The translations under genes were made by a program, and so were the position numbers. Positions 1-9,795 of a stretch of DNA of 64,000 nucleotides are shown one piece after another. Below the pieces are notes generated by a model, which searched no databases, was not told the DNA's origin, and worked only from the letters and a program-made list of their open reading frames with translations. The first letter of the stretch is position 1. Each line of letters opens with the position of its first letter. Source of the DNA: a virus. The DNA is taken from IMG/VR virus record IMGVR_UViG_3300047323_000673, positions 116,808 through 180,807 of that record; one strand, given 5' to 3'.

Positions 1-351
1 AGCATGTTCAAGATCAGCATATTTTTCCTTATATTCTTTTAAATGTGGTGTTTTAAAAAGATAATCCATAATTTTGAATTTTGCTTCACCACTAGCAATA
101 TGTAATGCTGATCCATCATTTATAGTTCTATAAACAGGTTCTGAATCAACAAGATTAAGAAGATAATCTAAAACTTTAGGAGAATCATTATGACAAGCAT
201 TGTATACTCCTTGAATGCAGAAATGCTCATGTGTACGATTTAAATGTGGAGTATTAAAAATGTAATCAAGTATATGTATATCTTCATTTTTACATGCCTC
301 TTCAAATTTAAGGTATAAATCTTTTTCATTTAAATTACTATAATCAGTCAT
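1..351 (-). CDS. Ankyrin-repeat protein, C-terminus outside window
   Basis: Only the first 117 residues are in the window; the frame is open to the left edge. The ATG is complementary to 349-351. Visible ankyrin-type helices include ACKNEDIHILDYIF, ACHNDSPKVLDYLL and ASGEAKFKIMDYLF, with TPHL elements between them. It is the most downstream visible member of the array and starts one base after the stop of its upstream neighbour, so it is translated from the same message. The binding partner is unknown. Confidence 0.85.
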   Translation of the reverse strand, partial: MTDYSNLNEKDLYLKFEEACKNEDIHILDYIFNTPHLNRTHEHFCIQGVYNACHNDSPKVLDYLLNLVDSEPVYRTINDGSALHIASGEAKFKIMDYLFKTPHLKEYKEKYADLEHA

Positions 352-352
352 A

Positions 353-1213
353 TTACACCTTTGGTTTTTTAGTTTTGGCATCATTAAATTGTAAGTTATT
401 TACCAAGTCATGAAAATCAAACATTTTTTCAATTGCCTCGTTAGGAAATTTTTTTAAATGTTCCGCAATATCTTTCGTTTTTTCAATATTGAAGTCAACG
501 ATTAAATATCTCAAAACATTAAGCATTGTACCATTATGAGCACACTTATAGATTATATCATTATCTTCATGGATATGTATCTTATCTTTAAGATCAGGTG
601 AAGTTAATAGGTATTTAATAACATCTATTTTATCATTTGATTCAGCAGTGTACAAAATTGTACTATTTTTCAATGTTTTGAGAGCAAATGAATAGTTTGT
701 TTCAAAGAAATATTTTAAAACATGATTATGTCCATTTCTTACAGCTAAGGTAACTCCATACTCAAAAGCAGGAAAGTTACTTTTAATTCCTAACTCTTGT
801 TTAAACAAATAATTAATTATTTTTAAATGTCCGTTTTTACAAGCTTCATAGAAGCCTGCTTCAATACCATTAGGTTTTTTTTTAAGATTTAACTCAGATG
901 AATTTAATAGATATTCAACAATATCTAATTTTCCATTAGAACATGCAACTTTAAATGCATCCTTTAATAAATATTTTTTAAATTTAGCAGAAATAATATT
1001 GTTTAATTCTTCAGAATTAATCATATATTCTATAATATCAAGATATCCTTGTTCAGCAGCAATTAATAACATATTTTTAGGGATGGTATTATTGCATTTT
1101 TTAGCCTTAGTAATATTAAATATTTCTTTAATAAGATTTAAATCATTATTAAAGCAAGCAGTGCATAAAACAGAATTAAGATCTTGCTTTGAGAGTTCAG
1201 AGTAATTCTTCAT
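353..1213 (-). CDS. Ankyrin-repeat protein (array member)
   Basis: 286 aa, with about six ankyrin-like units of the form A-C-x-N-G-x-L-x-I-[VI]-x-Y-L (for example CSNGKLDIVEYLL and CKNGHLKIINYLF). It has the array-specific C-terminal module YLIVDFNIEKT...EKMFDFHDL and ends in TKKPKV. No signal peptide or membrane segment is visible. It lies one base from the genes on both sides. Ankyrin repeats mediate protein binding; the partner cannot be read from the sequence. Confidence 0.9.
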   Translation of the reverse strand: MKNYSELSKQDLNSVLCTACFNNDLNLIKEIFNITKAKKCNNTIPKNMLLIAAEQGYLDIIEYMINSEELNNIISAKFKKYLLKDAFKVACSNGKLDIVEYLLNSSELNLKKKPNGIEAGFYEACKNGHLKIINYLFKQELGIKSNFPAFEYGVTLAVRNGHNHVLKYFFETNYSFALKTLKNSTILYTAESNDKIDVIKYLLTSPDLKDKIHIHEDNDIIYKCAHNGTMLNVLRYLIVDFNIEKTKDIAEHLKKFPNEAIEKMFDFHDLVNNLQFNDAKTKKPKV

Positions 1214-1214
1214 A

Positions 1215-1970
1215 TTAAACCTTTGGTTTTTTACTTATAGAAGTATTATCAGATTGAGTAGATAATTCTTCTTTTAAAGATTTATTTAACTCTCTAACAT
1301 TAAACATATTATCTACATCTTTTTTAAAGACATGGCTCATATATTCTTTAATATCTTCAGTTTTTTCTAAATTTAAATCAAAGATAAAATATCTTAAGAC
1401 TTCAAAGTGATTACGGTCATAAGCTGCTCTAAATAATTGATTCCCATTATCTTGAAGACCAAACTTTATTTTTATATCTGGTGACTCCATTAAATATTTT
1501 ACAATTTCAAGCCTACCTTCATCACAAGCAGCATCTAAAATAATGCCATTTTTCAATCCTTTTAGCATGAGTGGATCATCAGGAAAGGATTCAAAAATAT
1601 ATTTGAGAATATTCAAATGGCCAAAACTACTACAATATAATGCAGCCATCATGGGAGCATCAGAATTAGCATTCTCATCCTTAAGCTCTGGCTGCTCTAA
1701 TAAAAATTTAGTAATCTCAAAATAACCTTTTTCACAAGTAATTTTTACTAATTCCCTAACTTCATCTAATACTTTAAATGTTCTTCTAGCTTCCCACATG
1801 TCAAAGATGCATTTAACAATTTCTAATTGATTATCAAAGCAACCATGAAGAAGCATTTGATGAACAGATACTTGATTAGAATATTTGAACAAATCCGAAT
1901 CTAAAAAATTTTTTAAAAAATTAATATCACCATTTTTACATGCATTATAAACTTCTTGTACAGTAATCAT
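1215..1970 (-). CDS. Ankyrin-repeat protein (array member)
   Basis: 251 aa. It starts MITVQEVYNACKNGDINFLKNFL and carries units such as CDEGRLEIVKYLM. The C-terminal module is YFIFDLNLEKTEDIKEYM, then VDNMFNVRELNKSLKEEL, and the end is SISKKPKV. It sits one base from its neighbours. The tail combines the L-x3-L helix and the K-K-x-K-V end seen throughout the array. Confidence 0.9.
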   Translation of the reverse strand: MITVQEVYNACKNGDINFLKNFLDSDLFKYSNQVSVHQMLLHGCFDNQLEIVKCIFDMWEARRTFKVLDEVRELVKITCEKGYFEITKFLLEQPELKDENANSDAPMMAALYCSSFGHLNILKYIFESFPDDPLMLKGLKNGIILDAACDEGRLEIVKYLMESPDIKIKFGLQDNGNQLFRAAYDRNHFEVLRYFIFDLNLEKTEDIKEYMSHVFKKDVDNMFNVRELNKSLKEELSTQSDNTSISKKPKV

Positions 1971-1971
1971 A

Positions 1972-2736
1972 TTATACTTTCATTGTTCTATTTTTATTTT
2001 TACTACTAGTAAGTAAATTATTTTGAAGAGAGTTATTTAAATCTCTTATCTCAAACATCTTTTCTACATCTTTATTAGGATATGTGTTTAAATATTTTTT
2101 TATACTTTCAGTTTTTTCAATATTTAACTCAAATATGAGATATCTTAAATTCTCTAATGCTTGTTTTTCACAAGCTGTTTCAAATCCTTTTGCTAGATTT
2201 TTTTGCAAATTATAATTAGGTAAACTTATTAAATATTGTAAAACTAAAATATTATTATCTTTACAACAAGCAGCATCAAAAATTTCTTTTTCAGGATTTG
2301 GAATATTAGACATATAATTCTCATGTGTCTCTACAAAATATTTTAAGATATTTAAATGTCCATATTGAGCAGCACACATTGTTCCAAAATAAAGTATAGT
2401 AGAATTATGGTTAATTTTTATTGATGGTGTATCAGTTAAATATTTAACTATATCTATATGACCATATTGACTGGAATAATTCATAAATTGTGAAATATTT
2501 AGTGAATTATTAAAATATTTTTCAAATGGAGATTCAAAAAGAACTTTCATTATTTCTAGTCTACCTAGAATACAACATTCTTTAATCATTGCAACCATAA
2601 ACTGATCAAATTTTGATTCATGGATTAACCAGTTAGACTGTAAAAATTCTTTTACAAAATTGACATTATCATTTGCACAAGCTTCTTGTAATTTATCAGC
2701 TATTTCCTGTGGAGTAAATGTATCAATATTTTTCAT
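1972..2736 (-). CDS. Ankyrin-repeat protein (array member)
   Basis: 254 aa. It opens MKNIDTFTPQEIADKLQEAC and is most like the next upstream gene (MQNIDTLTPNELVDKLKEV), which suggests a recent duplication. Repeats include CCILGRLEIMKVLF and YGHIDIVKYL. The C-terminal module is intact (DVEKMFEIRDLNNSLQNNL). The tail is the most divergent in the array, ending NKNRTMKV. It is packed between neighbours with 1-2 bp gaps. Confidence 0.9.
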   Translation of the reverse strand: MKNIDTFTPQEIADKLQEACANDNVNFVKEFLQSNWLIHESKFDQFMVAMIKECCILGRLEIMKVLFESPFEKYFNNSLNISQFMNYSSQYGHIDIVKYLTDTPSIKINHNSTILYFGTMCAAQYGHLNILKYFVETHENYMSNIPNPEKEIFDAACCKDNNILVLQYLISLPNYNLQKNLAKGFETACEKQALENLRYLIFELNIEKTESIKKYLNTYPNKDVEKMFEIRDLNNSLQNNLLTSSKNKNRTMKV

Positions 2737-2738
2737 AC

Positions 2739-3503
2739 TTAAACCTTTGGCTTTTTATTCACAGAAGTGTTTAATTCCATATTTGAATGCAAATTATTAT
2801 GTAAATCTCTTATTTGGAACATTCTTTCTACTTCATCATTTTTATATTTTTTCAAATAAAAATTAACATTACTATTTCTTTCAATATTTAAATCAAAGAC
2901 AATATATTTTAAATTATCTAAATTACCTTTGTATAAAGATGATTCAAATCCTTTTTCAATATTTTTTTGTACATTATAATTGGGTAATGTTACTAAATAT
3001 TGTAAAATAGGTAAATTATTTTTCCGACAAGCAGATTCAAAAATTTCTGATTCAGGTTGAATGCTATTAACTAAATAATTTTTATTTGGATCTAATAAGT
3101 ATTTAACGATATCTAAATGACCATGTTCAGCAGCAACCATTGCACCAAATTGAGGAGTTGTAAAATTGTCTCCGATTTTTACTGCTGGCGTATCAATTAA
3201 ATATTTAACTATATCAATATGACCGTTTTTACTAGCATGTGTGAAAAAACATTGAATTTTGTGAGGTGAGTTAATTACAGGCTCAAATACAGAATTAAAA
3301 AGATTTTTTACTATATCTAAAGAACCATGAATACAACTTATTTCTAGTAAATTAAGTATTAATTTTTCAAATCTAGGAATATTAGATTCACTTATCCAGT
3401 CAGATTTTAAAAAATCATGTAAAAAACTAGCATTGCCAATTTTTGCCACCTCTTTTAACTTATCTACAAGTTCATTGGGAGTAAGTGTATCAATATTCTG
3501 CAT
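2739..3503 (-). CDS. Ankyrin-repeat protein (array member)
   Basis: 254 aa, a sister of the preceding downstream gene. Units include CIHGSLDIVKNLF, KNGHIDIVKYL and EHGHLDIVKYLL. The C-terminal module reads EVERMFQIRDLHNNLHSNM and the end is NKKPKV. Two-base gaps on both sides place it in the middle of the operon. Confidence 0.9.
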   Translation of the reverse strand: MQNIDTLTPNELVDKLKEVAKIGNASFLHDFLKSDWISESNIPRFEKLILNLLEISCIHGSLDIVKNLFNSVFEPVINSPHKIQCFFTHASKNGHIDIVKYLIDTPAVKIGDNFTTPQFGAMVAAEHGHLDIVKYLLDPNKNYLVNSIQPESEIFESACRKNNLPILQYLVTLPNYNVQKNIEKGFESSLYKGNLDNLKYIVFDLNIERNSNVNFYLKKYKNDEVERMFQIRDLHNNLHSNMELNTSVNKKPKV

Positions 3504-3505
3504 AA

Positions 3506-4279
3506 TTAAACCTTTAATTTTTTGTTTTTTTCTTGATTAATACTCATCTCAGACTTTAAATTACTATTTAAATCTCTCATCATAAACATTTTTTCAATTT
3601 CTTTGTTTGGTTTTTCTTTGAGTATTGCTGCAATATCATCAGTTTTATCTAAATTTAAATCAAATATTAAATATTTTACAACATCAAAATTATTGTTTTC
3701 ATATGCTGCTCGAAAATGACAATCAGAATGTTCGTGAATATTATCATTATGTAAAACATTAATAGAATGAAGATATTTTAAAATTGGAACTTCTCCATAC
3801 TCACATGCGGTATTTGTTAAGTTGCCATTTTTAATGACATCTTCATTTAATAAATATTTAAACTCCTTTAAAAGATATTTAATAATATTTAATCTACCAT
3901 CTTTCGCAGCATTTGTTAATCCTATTGAAAATAAAATTGCAGGGTTTGATCGTTGAACATGTAAGTCTTTAGATAAATATTCAACTGTTTTTAAATGACC
4001 ATTTTCACAAGAAATTTTAAAATATTCTGTAATATAGTGTTCACGATTAATCCTATTCTGGAAAGGAGAAGACTCAATCAAATATTTTATAATACTTGTT
4101 TTTCCATTAGAACAAGAAGTTAGGCCCATTCTATAAAAAAGATTACCTGTATCCATTGAATAAATAGTATCAAAATCATTTTTAATAATTTGTTTCAGAA
4201 GATTAATTTGACCTGAACGACAGGAACTTAATAATTTATCGCTTAATGCTGCTTCAGTTAATGGAGAATAGTTATTCAT
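3506..4279 (-). CDS. Ankyrin-repeat protein (array member)
   Basis: 257 aa. It starts MNNYSPLTEAALSDKLLSSC. Units include CSNGKTSIIKYLI, CENGHLKTVEYL and KDGRLNIIKYLL. The module DVVKYLIFDLNLDKTDDI is followed by EIEKMFMMRDLNSNLKSEM, and the end is KNKKLKV. It is preceded by a 61-bp gap with a promoter-like sequence, so it can head its own transcript. Confidence 0.9.
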   Translation of the reverse strand: MNNYSPLTEAALSDKLLSSCRSGQINLLKQIIKNDFDTIYSMDTGNLFYRMGLTSCSNGKTSIIKYLIESSPFQNRINREHYITEYFKISCENGHLKTVEYLSKDLHVQRSNPAILFSIGLTNAAKDGRLNIIKYLLKEFKYLLNEDVIKNGNLTNTACEYGEVPILKYLHSINVLHNDNIHEHSDCHFRAAYENNNFDVVKYLIFDLNLDKTDDIAAILKEKPNKEIEKMFMMRDLNSNLKSEMSINQEKNKKLKV

Positions 4280-4304
4280 AATAAAATGTATTTTTAATAA
4301 ATAT

Positions 4305-4332
4305 ATTCTATCAAATAGAAACTAATCATCAA
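4305..4332 (-). promoter_or_regulatory. Internal promoter in ankyrin array
   Basis: In the only longer gap before 4279, the minus strand reads TTGATG (4327-4332), a 16-bp spacer, then TAGAAT (4305-4310), about 25 bp upstream of the start codon. It is a plausible sigma70 promoter for the last six array genes. Assigned by sequence match only. Confidence 0.5.
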
Positions 4333-4340
4333 CTAAATTG

Positions 4341-5126
4341 TTAAACTTTTATCTTTTTAATTGATGATTGTGAATTTTTCAATTCTGATTGAAGATCACT
4401 ATATAAATCTCTTCTTTTGAACATTTCTTCAACATGAGAAAGCTCATATGCTTCTATATATTGAGAGATATCATCAGTTTTAGGTAAATTTAAATCAACA
4501 ATCAAATACTCTACAATATGCCATTTATCAAAAGAACAAGCTGTTCTAAAGTAAATATTTTTATCATGGGAAAGTTCAATATGCTGACTTAATTTAGGAT
4601 TCTGCATGATATATTTAATTATATCAAGGTAGCCTTCCATACAAGCTGTATCAAACATTTTACGAGCCAAATGATAATGATGTAAATCATAATCTTTAGT
4701 AAAGTCATCAATTAGATATTTAACTATAGATACATGTCCTTGCTCATAAGCATTCTTAACCCCCTCTGTAAATGAAACTGCTTCATAAATATTCCTTTGT
4801 AAGCCAGGTGTTTCCAATGTATATTTAACTATATCTAAACAACCATTATTACAGGCATTTTTAAAGATATAATCATTATAAACATTTATATTAGCATGTT
4901 CCTTTAAGTCAGGCGATGTTAATAAATAACTAAAGACCTCTACATTATTATTGTCAGCAGCATGTCTTAATGCTTTATCATTTCTATAATGAATATTTAT
5001 TTTAAAAGGAAGTACTGAAGATGTTAATAAATACTTAACTGACTCAATATCATTTTTTTCGCAAGCATTAACAAACTCATCATGTAATGCTTCTTCATCT
5101 AAAAATTTATAATCATCTATTTTCAT
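4341..5126 (-). CDS. Ankyrin-repeat protein (array member)
   Basis: 261 aa. Units include CEKNDIESVKYLL, CNNGCLDIVKYTL and CMEGYLDIIKYIM, with LTSPDLKEHANI elements between them. The C-terminal module is HIVEYLIVDLNLPKTDDI then HVEEMFKRRDLYSDLQSEL, ending SSIKKIKV. Its start overlaps the stop of the upstream gene by 4 bp (ATGA type), which implies coupled translation. Confidence 0.9.
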   Translation of the reverse strand: MKIDDYKFLDEEALHDEFVNACEKNDIESVKYLLTSSVLPFKINIHYRNDKALRHAADNNNVEVFSYLLTSPDLKEHANINVYNDYIFKNACNNGCLDIVKYTLETPGLQRNIYEAVSFTEGVKNAYEQGHVSIVKYLIDDFTKDYDLHHYHLARKMFDTACMEGYLDIIKYIMQNPKLSQHIELSHDKNIYFRTACSFDKWHIVEYLIVDLNLPKTDDISQYIEAYELSHVEEMFKRRDLYSDLQSELKNSQSSIKKIKV

Positions 5127-5890
5127 ATTTTTATTCTTTTATTTGTAGTTTGATTATCTTCAAGCTCGGAAGTAAGCTGTTGATTTATTTCTCGTAATTC
5201 AAATAATTTAATAACAGATTCATTAGGATTTTTGGAAAAATAGCTTTTTAAATCATTGTCTAAATTTATATTTTTATTAAAGATAAAATATTTAATAACT
5301 TCCATTTCATCAAATGAACATGCACTTTTAAATGCTAAGTTATAATTGATAGGAAAACGATAATTAGTTAAATCAGGTGATTCTAAAAGATACTTTACAA
5401 TATCAATATGACCATGTTGGGAAGCAGCAGAGAGTATACCTCCATTTAATAACATTTTTCCGATTCTAGAATTATCTTTTTGAGGAGTTAATAGTGCCTG
5501 TAAAAGATGAAGATGTCCATTTCTAGATGCAATTAATGCTTGATCCATACAAAATTTTGAGAAAATATTATCTTTAATTATACTAGAATTCGTTATTATA
5601 TAAGAAATAATTTCGAATTCGTATTCATCACAACATTCTAGTAAAATTCCATTAACATTATCAGGCAAATTAACATATTGAGAAACATAATTATCTTCAA
5701 AAAGATATTTTACAATATTTAAATGACCATTTTTACCTGCCTCATAAAGTAAATCATACCCATAGTTGTTATACTCTTCAAACATTAATTTATCAGTTAA
5801 TTTTTGGAGGGTTTGCAAATCTCCTATTTTACAAGATTCTTTTGCTTTTTTAAATAACTCACGCTGAGTTAAATTATGATAATCGTTCAT
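5123..5890 (-). CDS. Ankyrin-repeat protein (array member)
   Basis: 255 aa. It starts MNDYHNLTQRELFKKAKESC. Units include GKNGHLNIVKYLF, SRNGHLHLLQALL and QHGHIDIVKYLL. The C-terminal module (EVIKYFIFNKNINLDNDL, then VIKLFELREINQQLTSEL) is somewhat divergent. It ends NKRIKI. A 58-bp gap upstream holds a promoter-like sequence. Confidence 0.9.
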   Translation of the reverse strand: MNDYHNLTQRELFKKAKESCKIGDLQTLQKLTDKLMFEEYNNYGYDLLYEAGKNGHLNIVKYLFEDNYVSQYVNLPDNVNGILLECCDEYEFEIISYIITNSSIIKDNIFSKFCMDQALIASRNGHLHLLQALLTPQKDNSRIGKMLLNGGILSAASQHGHIDIVKYLLESPDLTNYRFPINYNLAFKSACSFDEMEVIKYFIFNKNINLDNDLKSYFSKNPNESVIKLFELREINQQLTSELEDNQTTNKRIKI

Positions 5891-5915
5891 ATTAATTTTA
5901 GTTATATAGATCTTT

Positions 5916-5943
5916 ATTATAGCAAAATAAAATTAATGAACAA
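5916..5943 (-). promoter_or_regulatory. Internal promoter in ankyrin array
   Basis: The minus strand shows TTGTTC (5938-5943), a 16-bp spacer and a perfect TATAAT (5916-5921), about 26 bp from the start at 5890. It probably gives extra transcription of the downstream array genes. Confidence 0.55.
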
Positions 5944-5948
5944 TAAAT

Positions 5949-6722
5949 TTAAATTTTAGTTTTTTTAATTGGTATTATATTAGGCTCTAAATTTTTATTT
6001 AATTCTGAATTTAAATCACGAATTTCAAAATATTTATCTACATTTTCATTAGGATAACGAGATAAAGACTCTAATATATAAGGTGTTTTCTCAATATTTA
6101 AATCAATAATAAAGTATTTAAGAATATCTAGATGTTTATGTTGTAATGCATTATCAAAGCCAACATCATTATCTAAATGGATATTTGCATGTTCTGATAA
6201 TTCAGGTGAAGTTAATACATATTGCACAATGTTTAAATGTCCATTTAAAACAGCTTGTTTAAATGCTTTGTTTTGACCATATTCAATAGACAATCTATTT
6301 GTTGGAGATATGTCAGGTGAAGTAAGAAAATATTTAAGAACATTTAACTGACCAGAATTTGCTGCATAAGTGACTCCGTCCATGCATGATACTTTAAAAT
6401 TAATGGTTCTTTCGTAAGTATCATAGAGAATGTATTTAACAAGCTCTAAATGACCATTTATACAAGCTTGTCTAAAAGGATTATCATTTCTAGTCATTAT
6501 GTTTGCATTCTCTTCTAAATCTGGTGATGTTAAAAGATAATTTACAAGTTCTAAATGGCCTTTTTCAGCCACAAAGCTAAGTATAGTATTTGGGTGGGCT
6601 ATAACCTTTCTAGCATGTTTACAAGTAAAAAGGCTTTTAAGAGTTTCTAAATCACCATCCTCACAGCACTGTTGTAATATATCCTGTATTTTTTCTTCAC
6701 TTAAAATTGAATACCTACTCAT
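5949..6722 (-). CDS. Ankyrin-repeat protein (array member)
   Basis: 257 aa. Regular units: CEDGDLETLKSLF, EKGHLELVNYLL, CINGHLELVKYIL, NSGQLNVLKYFL and LNGHLNIVQYVL. LTSPDL.ENANI connectors carry an asparagine typical of the array. The end is NVDKYFEIRDLNSELNKNL plus IPIKKTKI. Confidence 0.9.
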   Translation of the reverse strand: MSRYSILSEEKIQDILQQCCEDGDLETLKSLFTCKHARKVIAHPNTILSFVAEKGHLELVNYLLTSPDLEENANIMTRNDNPFRQACINGHLELVKYILYDTYERTINFKVSCMDGVTYAANSGQLNVLKYFLTSPDISPTNRLSIEYGQNKAFKQAVLNGHLNIVQYVLTSPELSEHANIHLDNDVGFDNALQHKHLDILKYFIIDLNIEKTPYILESLSRYPNENVDKYFEIRDLNSELNKNLEPNIIPIKKTKI

Positions 6723-6723
6723 G

Positions 6724-7512
6724 TTATACCTTTAATTGTTTATGCTGTAATTTGTTTTTAGATAACTCTAATTCAAGAGAATTATGTAAATCTCTAATTT
6801 TAAAAAAATCATTTATTTTATGTGTTATTGTATTATCTGATGAATAAAGATGATTTTTTATTTCTTCAGTTTGCTCTAACTGCTGTTCAAAAATTAAAAA
6901 TTCAATAATATCTAAATGTGAATATGAGCAAGCTCCTTTAAAACATGAATCATTATTAAAGTGGAAATCTAATTTCTGATTAAAATAAGGTAATTGTATA
7001 AGATATTTTAAAATATCAAGCCTACCACATTCACATGCTGCTTCTAATATCCTTTCTTTGTCATAATTTATATTTTGATGATGAATTTCAGTTGAATTTA
7101 ATATATAATCTACAACTTCAATTTTATCATAATAGATTCCTCTTATTATAGCTTCGTAAGAATATTTTTGTAATTGGAACTTATCATTAATGCTTGGATC
7201 AAATAAAAAATATTTAATGATATTTAAATGACCATTTTTACATGCCCATCTAAAAGCATCACTCGATTGTGAATGAGGATTTGCATGAGATTTTAAATCA
7301 GGAGAAGTTAGTAAATATTTTAAAACTTCTAAATTTCCATAACGACATGCTAAAGAAATACATTCATCATTTTCAAAATGAATATCAGCATTATTTTCAA
7401 GTTCATTTGAAGTAAGTAAATACTTAACTAAATCTAAATTTCCTTTAATACAAGCTACATGAAACTCATGATTTGCTTCATCAAAATTTAATTTTTTATA
7501 ATTTTTTTCCAT
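6724..7512 (-). CDS. Ankyrin-repeat protein (array member)
   Basis: 262 aa. Units include CIKGNLDLVKYLL, CRYGNLEVLKYLL, CKNGHLNIIKYFL and CECGRLDILKYLI. The C-terminal module is DIIEFLIFEQQLEQTEEI then INDFFKIRDLHNSLELEL. It ends QHKQLKV, with Q replacing the second basic residue of the tail. One- to two-base gaps separate it from its neighbours. Confidence 0.9.
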   Translation of the reverse strand: MEKNYKKLNFDEANHEFHVACIKGNLDLVKYLLTSNELENNADIHFENDECISLACRYGNLEVLKYLLTSPDLKSHANPHSQSSDAFRWACKNGHLNIIKYFLFDPSINDKFQLQKYSYEAIIRGIYYDKIEVVDYILNSTEIHHQNINYDKERILEAACECGRLDILKYLIQLPYFNQKLDFHFNNDSCFKGACSYSHLDIIEFLIFEQQLEQTEEIKNHLYSSDNTITHKINDFFKIRDLHNSLELELSKNKLQHKQLKV

Positions 7513-7514
7513 AA

Positions 7515-8285
7515 TTAAATTTTATTTTTTTTGATTTTTTCTTGATTTTCATTTAATTCTGACTGAAGTCCTTGATTCAAATCTCTTAGCTCAAATAATT
7601 TTTCAACTTCATTATCACCATGTATAAAAATTTTTATTGTTTCAGTTTTTTTAATATTTAAATCAAAAATAAGATATTTAAGCACATTAATTTGGTCATA
7701 TTGATGTGCATAGAAAAATCCTTTATCATCATTAATATGTATATCAATATGTTTATTTAATTCAGGTGAAGTAAGTAGATATTTAACCATATCTAAGTAG
7801 CCATGCTCACATGCAAACTCTAATAATCTGCCTTCTTTTAAATCAACCTTTGGATTATCAGGTATTTCAGGAGATGTTAGAAAATATTTTAAAATATTTA
7901 AATGACCATATCTAGCTGCCAATATAATACCTTTATCACAATTATATTTAAGTGTAGGTTTTTGACATACTTCAAGTGAAAACAAATAATATTTAATGAC
8001 ATCTAAATTACCACCTCTGCAAGCCTTTTCATAAGAGTAAGAATCTGCAATAGCATGCTCTTTAAGCTCTGGGGATGTTAAAAGATATTTAAGAACATCA
8101 AGATGCCCATTAAGTGCTGCTAAAGCAACACATTCATCTCCAGCATAATGTATTTTAGCATTATATTTTAACTTGGAAGATGTAAGAAAATATCTGACAA
8201 GATTTAAATCGCCAGCTTCACAAGCATCAAGAAATGTCATATTTAACTCATCTTGAGTTAATTCATTATAATTAACAGAAATCAT
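7515..8285 (-). CDS. Ankyrin-repeat protein (array member)
   Basis: 256 aa. It starts MISVNYNELTQDELNMTFLDACEAGDL, nearly the same opening as the next upstream gene, so the two look like a recent pair. Units include LNGHLDVLKYLL, RYGHLNILKYFL and CEHGYLDMVKYLL. The end is VEKLFELRDLNQGLQSEL plus EKIKKNKI. It overlaps the upstream gene by 4 bp. Confidence 0.9.
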   Translation of the reverse strand: MISVNYNELTQDELNMTFLDACEAGDLNLVRYFLTSSKLKYNAKIHYAGDECVALAALNGHLDVLKYLLTSPELKEHAIADSYSYEKACRGGNLDVIKYYLFSLEVCQKPTLKYNCDKGIILAARYGHLNILKYFLTSPEIPDNPKVDLKEGRLLEFACEHGYLDMVKYLLTSPELNKHIDIHINDDKGFFYAHQYDQINVLKYLIFDLNIKKTETIKIFIHGDNEVEKLFELRDLNQGLQSELNENQEKIKKNKI

Positions 8286-9037
8286 ATTTTTATTTTTTTA
8301 GTTGATTGATGATTAGTTTCTAAGTTTTCATGCAAATTTCTATTTAATTCTCTTTTATTAAACAACTCAACTATATCATATCTATTATTTTCTACTAAAT
8401 AATCTCTAATATGTTGGTTCATTTCTATCTTTAAATCAAAAATAAAATAATTAAAAACTGCCATTTGATTATTTTTGCATGCTTCATATATTCCATAATA
8501 AATCATATCTGATACATTAACATTATTAACAAATTCTGGATAATTTAGTAAATACTTTAATATGTTAACATGCCCTTTTTCACAAGTAGATGGAAATATA
8601 TCACTTAAGGTTTTTATTTTATTAATATTTTTAAATTGAATATCTGTTAAAAAATAATTTAGAAGTTCTTCTTGTCCAAAAGTTGCTGACATTATTATAC
8701 CCATATTAGCTATATGAGATTTATCTTTTTTTAATGTAGGCAAAGTAAACAAGTATTTTAATATTTCTAGTTGTCCAGTCTCAAAAGAAGAATTATAAAT
8801 AGTGCCAGAATAATCAGAATGTTTGTTTTTTAATAGATACTTTACTATTTCTATTCTTCCAAATAATGTTGCAGATTTAACGGATTCTCGATAATTAAAT
8901 TCTAGATCTGCTTTAATATTTAAATCATCTGATTCAAGTAAGTATTTAGCTAAATTTAAATCACCATCAATACAAGCATGTACGAGTGCTTTATTTAATT
9001 CATCTTGAGTTAGTTCATTATAATTTACAGAATTCAT
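8282..9037 (-). CDS. Ankyrin-repeat protein (array member)
   Basis: 251 aa. It starts MNSVNYNELTQDELNKALVHAC. Units include CIDGDLNLAKYLL, LFGRIEIVKYLL and CEKGHVNILKYLL. The C-terminal module is degenerate (VFNYFIFDLKIEMNQHI) but VELFNKRELNRNLHENL and the end STKKIKI are kept. It has 4-bp overlaps on both sides. Confidence 0.9.
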   Translation of the reverse strand: MNSVNYNELTQDELNKALVHACIDGDLNLAKYLLESDDLNIKADLEFNYRESVKSATLFGRIEIVKYLLKNKHSDYSGTIYNSSFETGQLEILKYLFTLPTLKKDKSHIANMGIIMSATFGQEELLNYFLTDIQFKNINKIKTLSDIFPSTCEKGHVNILKYLLNYPEFVNNVNVSDMIYYGIYEACKNNQMAVFNYFIFDLKIEMNQHIRDYLVENNRYDIVELFNKRELNRNLHENLETNHQSTKKIKI

Positions 9038-9795
9038 ATTTTTATTTTCCTAGTTTGCTCATTATGAATTCTTAAATTTTTATTTAAATCTGTATGCAAA
9101 TCTTTTCTTAACTCTCTAATGTTAAACATGTCTAAAATGTCATTTCTACCTGCTTTAATTAAATGCTCCTTTGTATTCTCTTTAAGGGTCATATTAAGAT
9201 TAAATATAAGATATTTCATCATTTCAGTTTCATTACTATCACAAGCAACAATCATTCCTTTATTGCAAGCATTATTAAGACTATTATTTTGTATGAATTT
9301 TGGCAGATTAGCTAAATACTCAACTACATTTATTTGCCCTGAATTACATGCTCCAGTAAAAAGATCTTCCATTTGGTTATTTTTGACAAATAGAATAAAT
9401 TCTTTTGAGGTAAGGAAGTAATCTATAATATTTACTTGTCCGCTTGATGCTGCGGATAATCCACCATAATACCAAGAAGAATCCTTTTCTGATTTAAAAT
9501 CAGTAGCTTCATATACAAGTTTTAAAATTTCTAATTGTCCATTTTGACAAGCATGATAAAATACTATATTAGGATAATGATTTTGGATATCTTCTAAAAA
9601 ATACTTAACTACATCAATTTGACCTGATGCAGTAGCTGATTTAATGGCAATCCATTTATTATGAGTGATATCTGCATGAACAGGGAGTTCATTAGAACTA
9701 ACAAGATATTTGGCAAGTTCTAAGTCTCCACTTTCACAAGCTTTAACTAACTCTCTATTTAAATCTTGAGATGATAATTTTGTATAATCAATCAT
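9034..9795 (-). CDS. Ankyrin-repeat protein (array member)
   Basis: 253 aa. It starts MIDYTKLSSQDLNRELVKAC. Units include CESGDLELAKYLV, ASGQIDVVKYFL, CQNGQLEILKLVY and CNSGQINVVEYL. The end is ILDMFNIRELRKDLHTDL plus QTRKIKI. It has 4-bp overlaps on both sides. Confidence 0.9.
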   Translation of the reverse strand: MIDYTKLSSQDLNRELVKACESGDLELAKYLVSSNELPVHADITHNKWIAIKSATASGQIDVVKYFLEDIQNHYPNIVFYHACQNGQLEILKLVYEATDFKSEKDSSWYYGGLSAASSGQVNIIDYFLTSKEFILFVKNNQMEDLFTGACNSGQINVVEYLANLPKFIQNNSLNNACNKGMIVACDSNETEMMKYLIFNLNMTLKENTKEHLIKAGRNDILDMFNIRELRKDLHTDLNKNLRIHNEQTRKIKI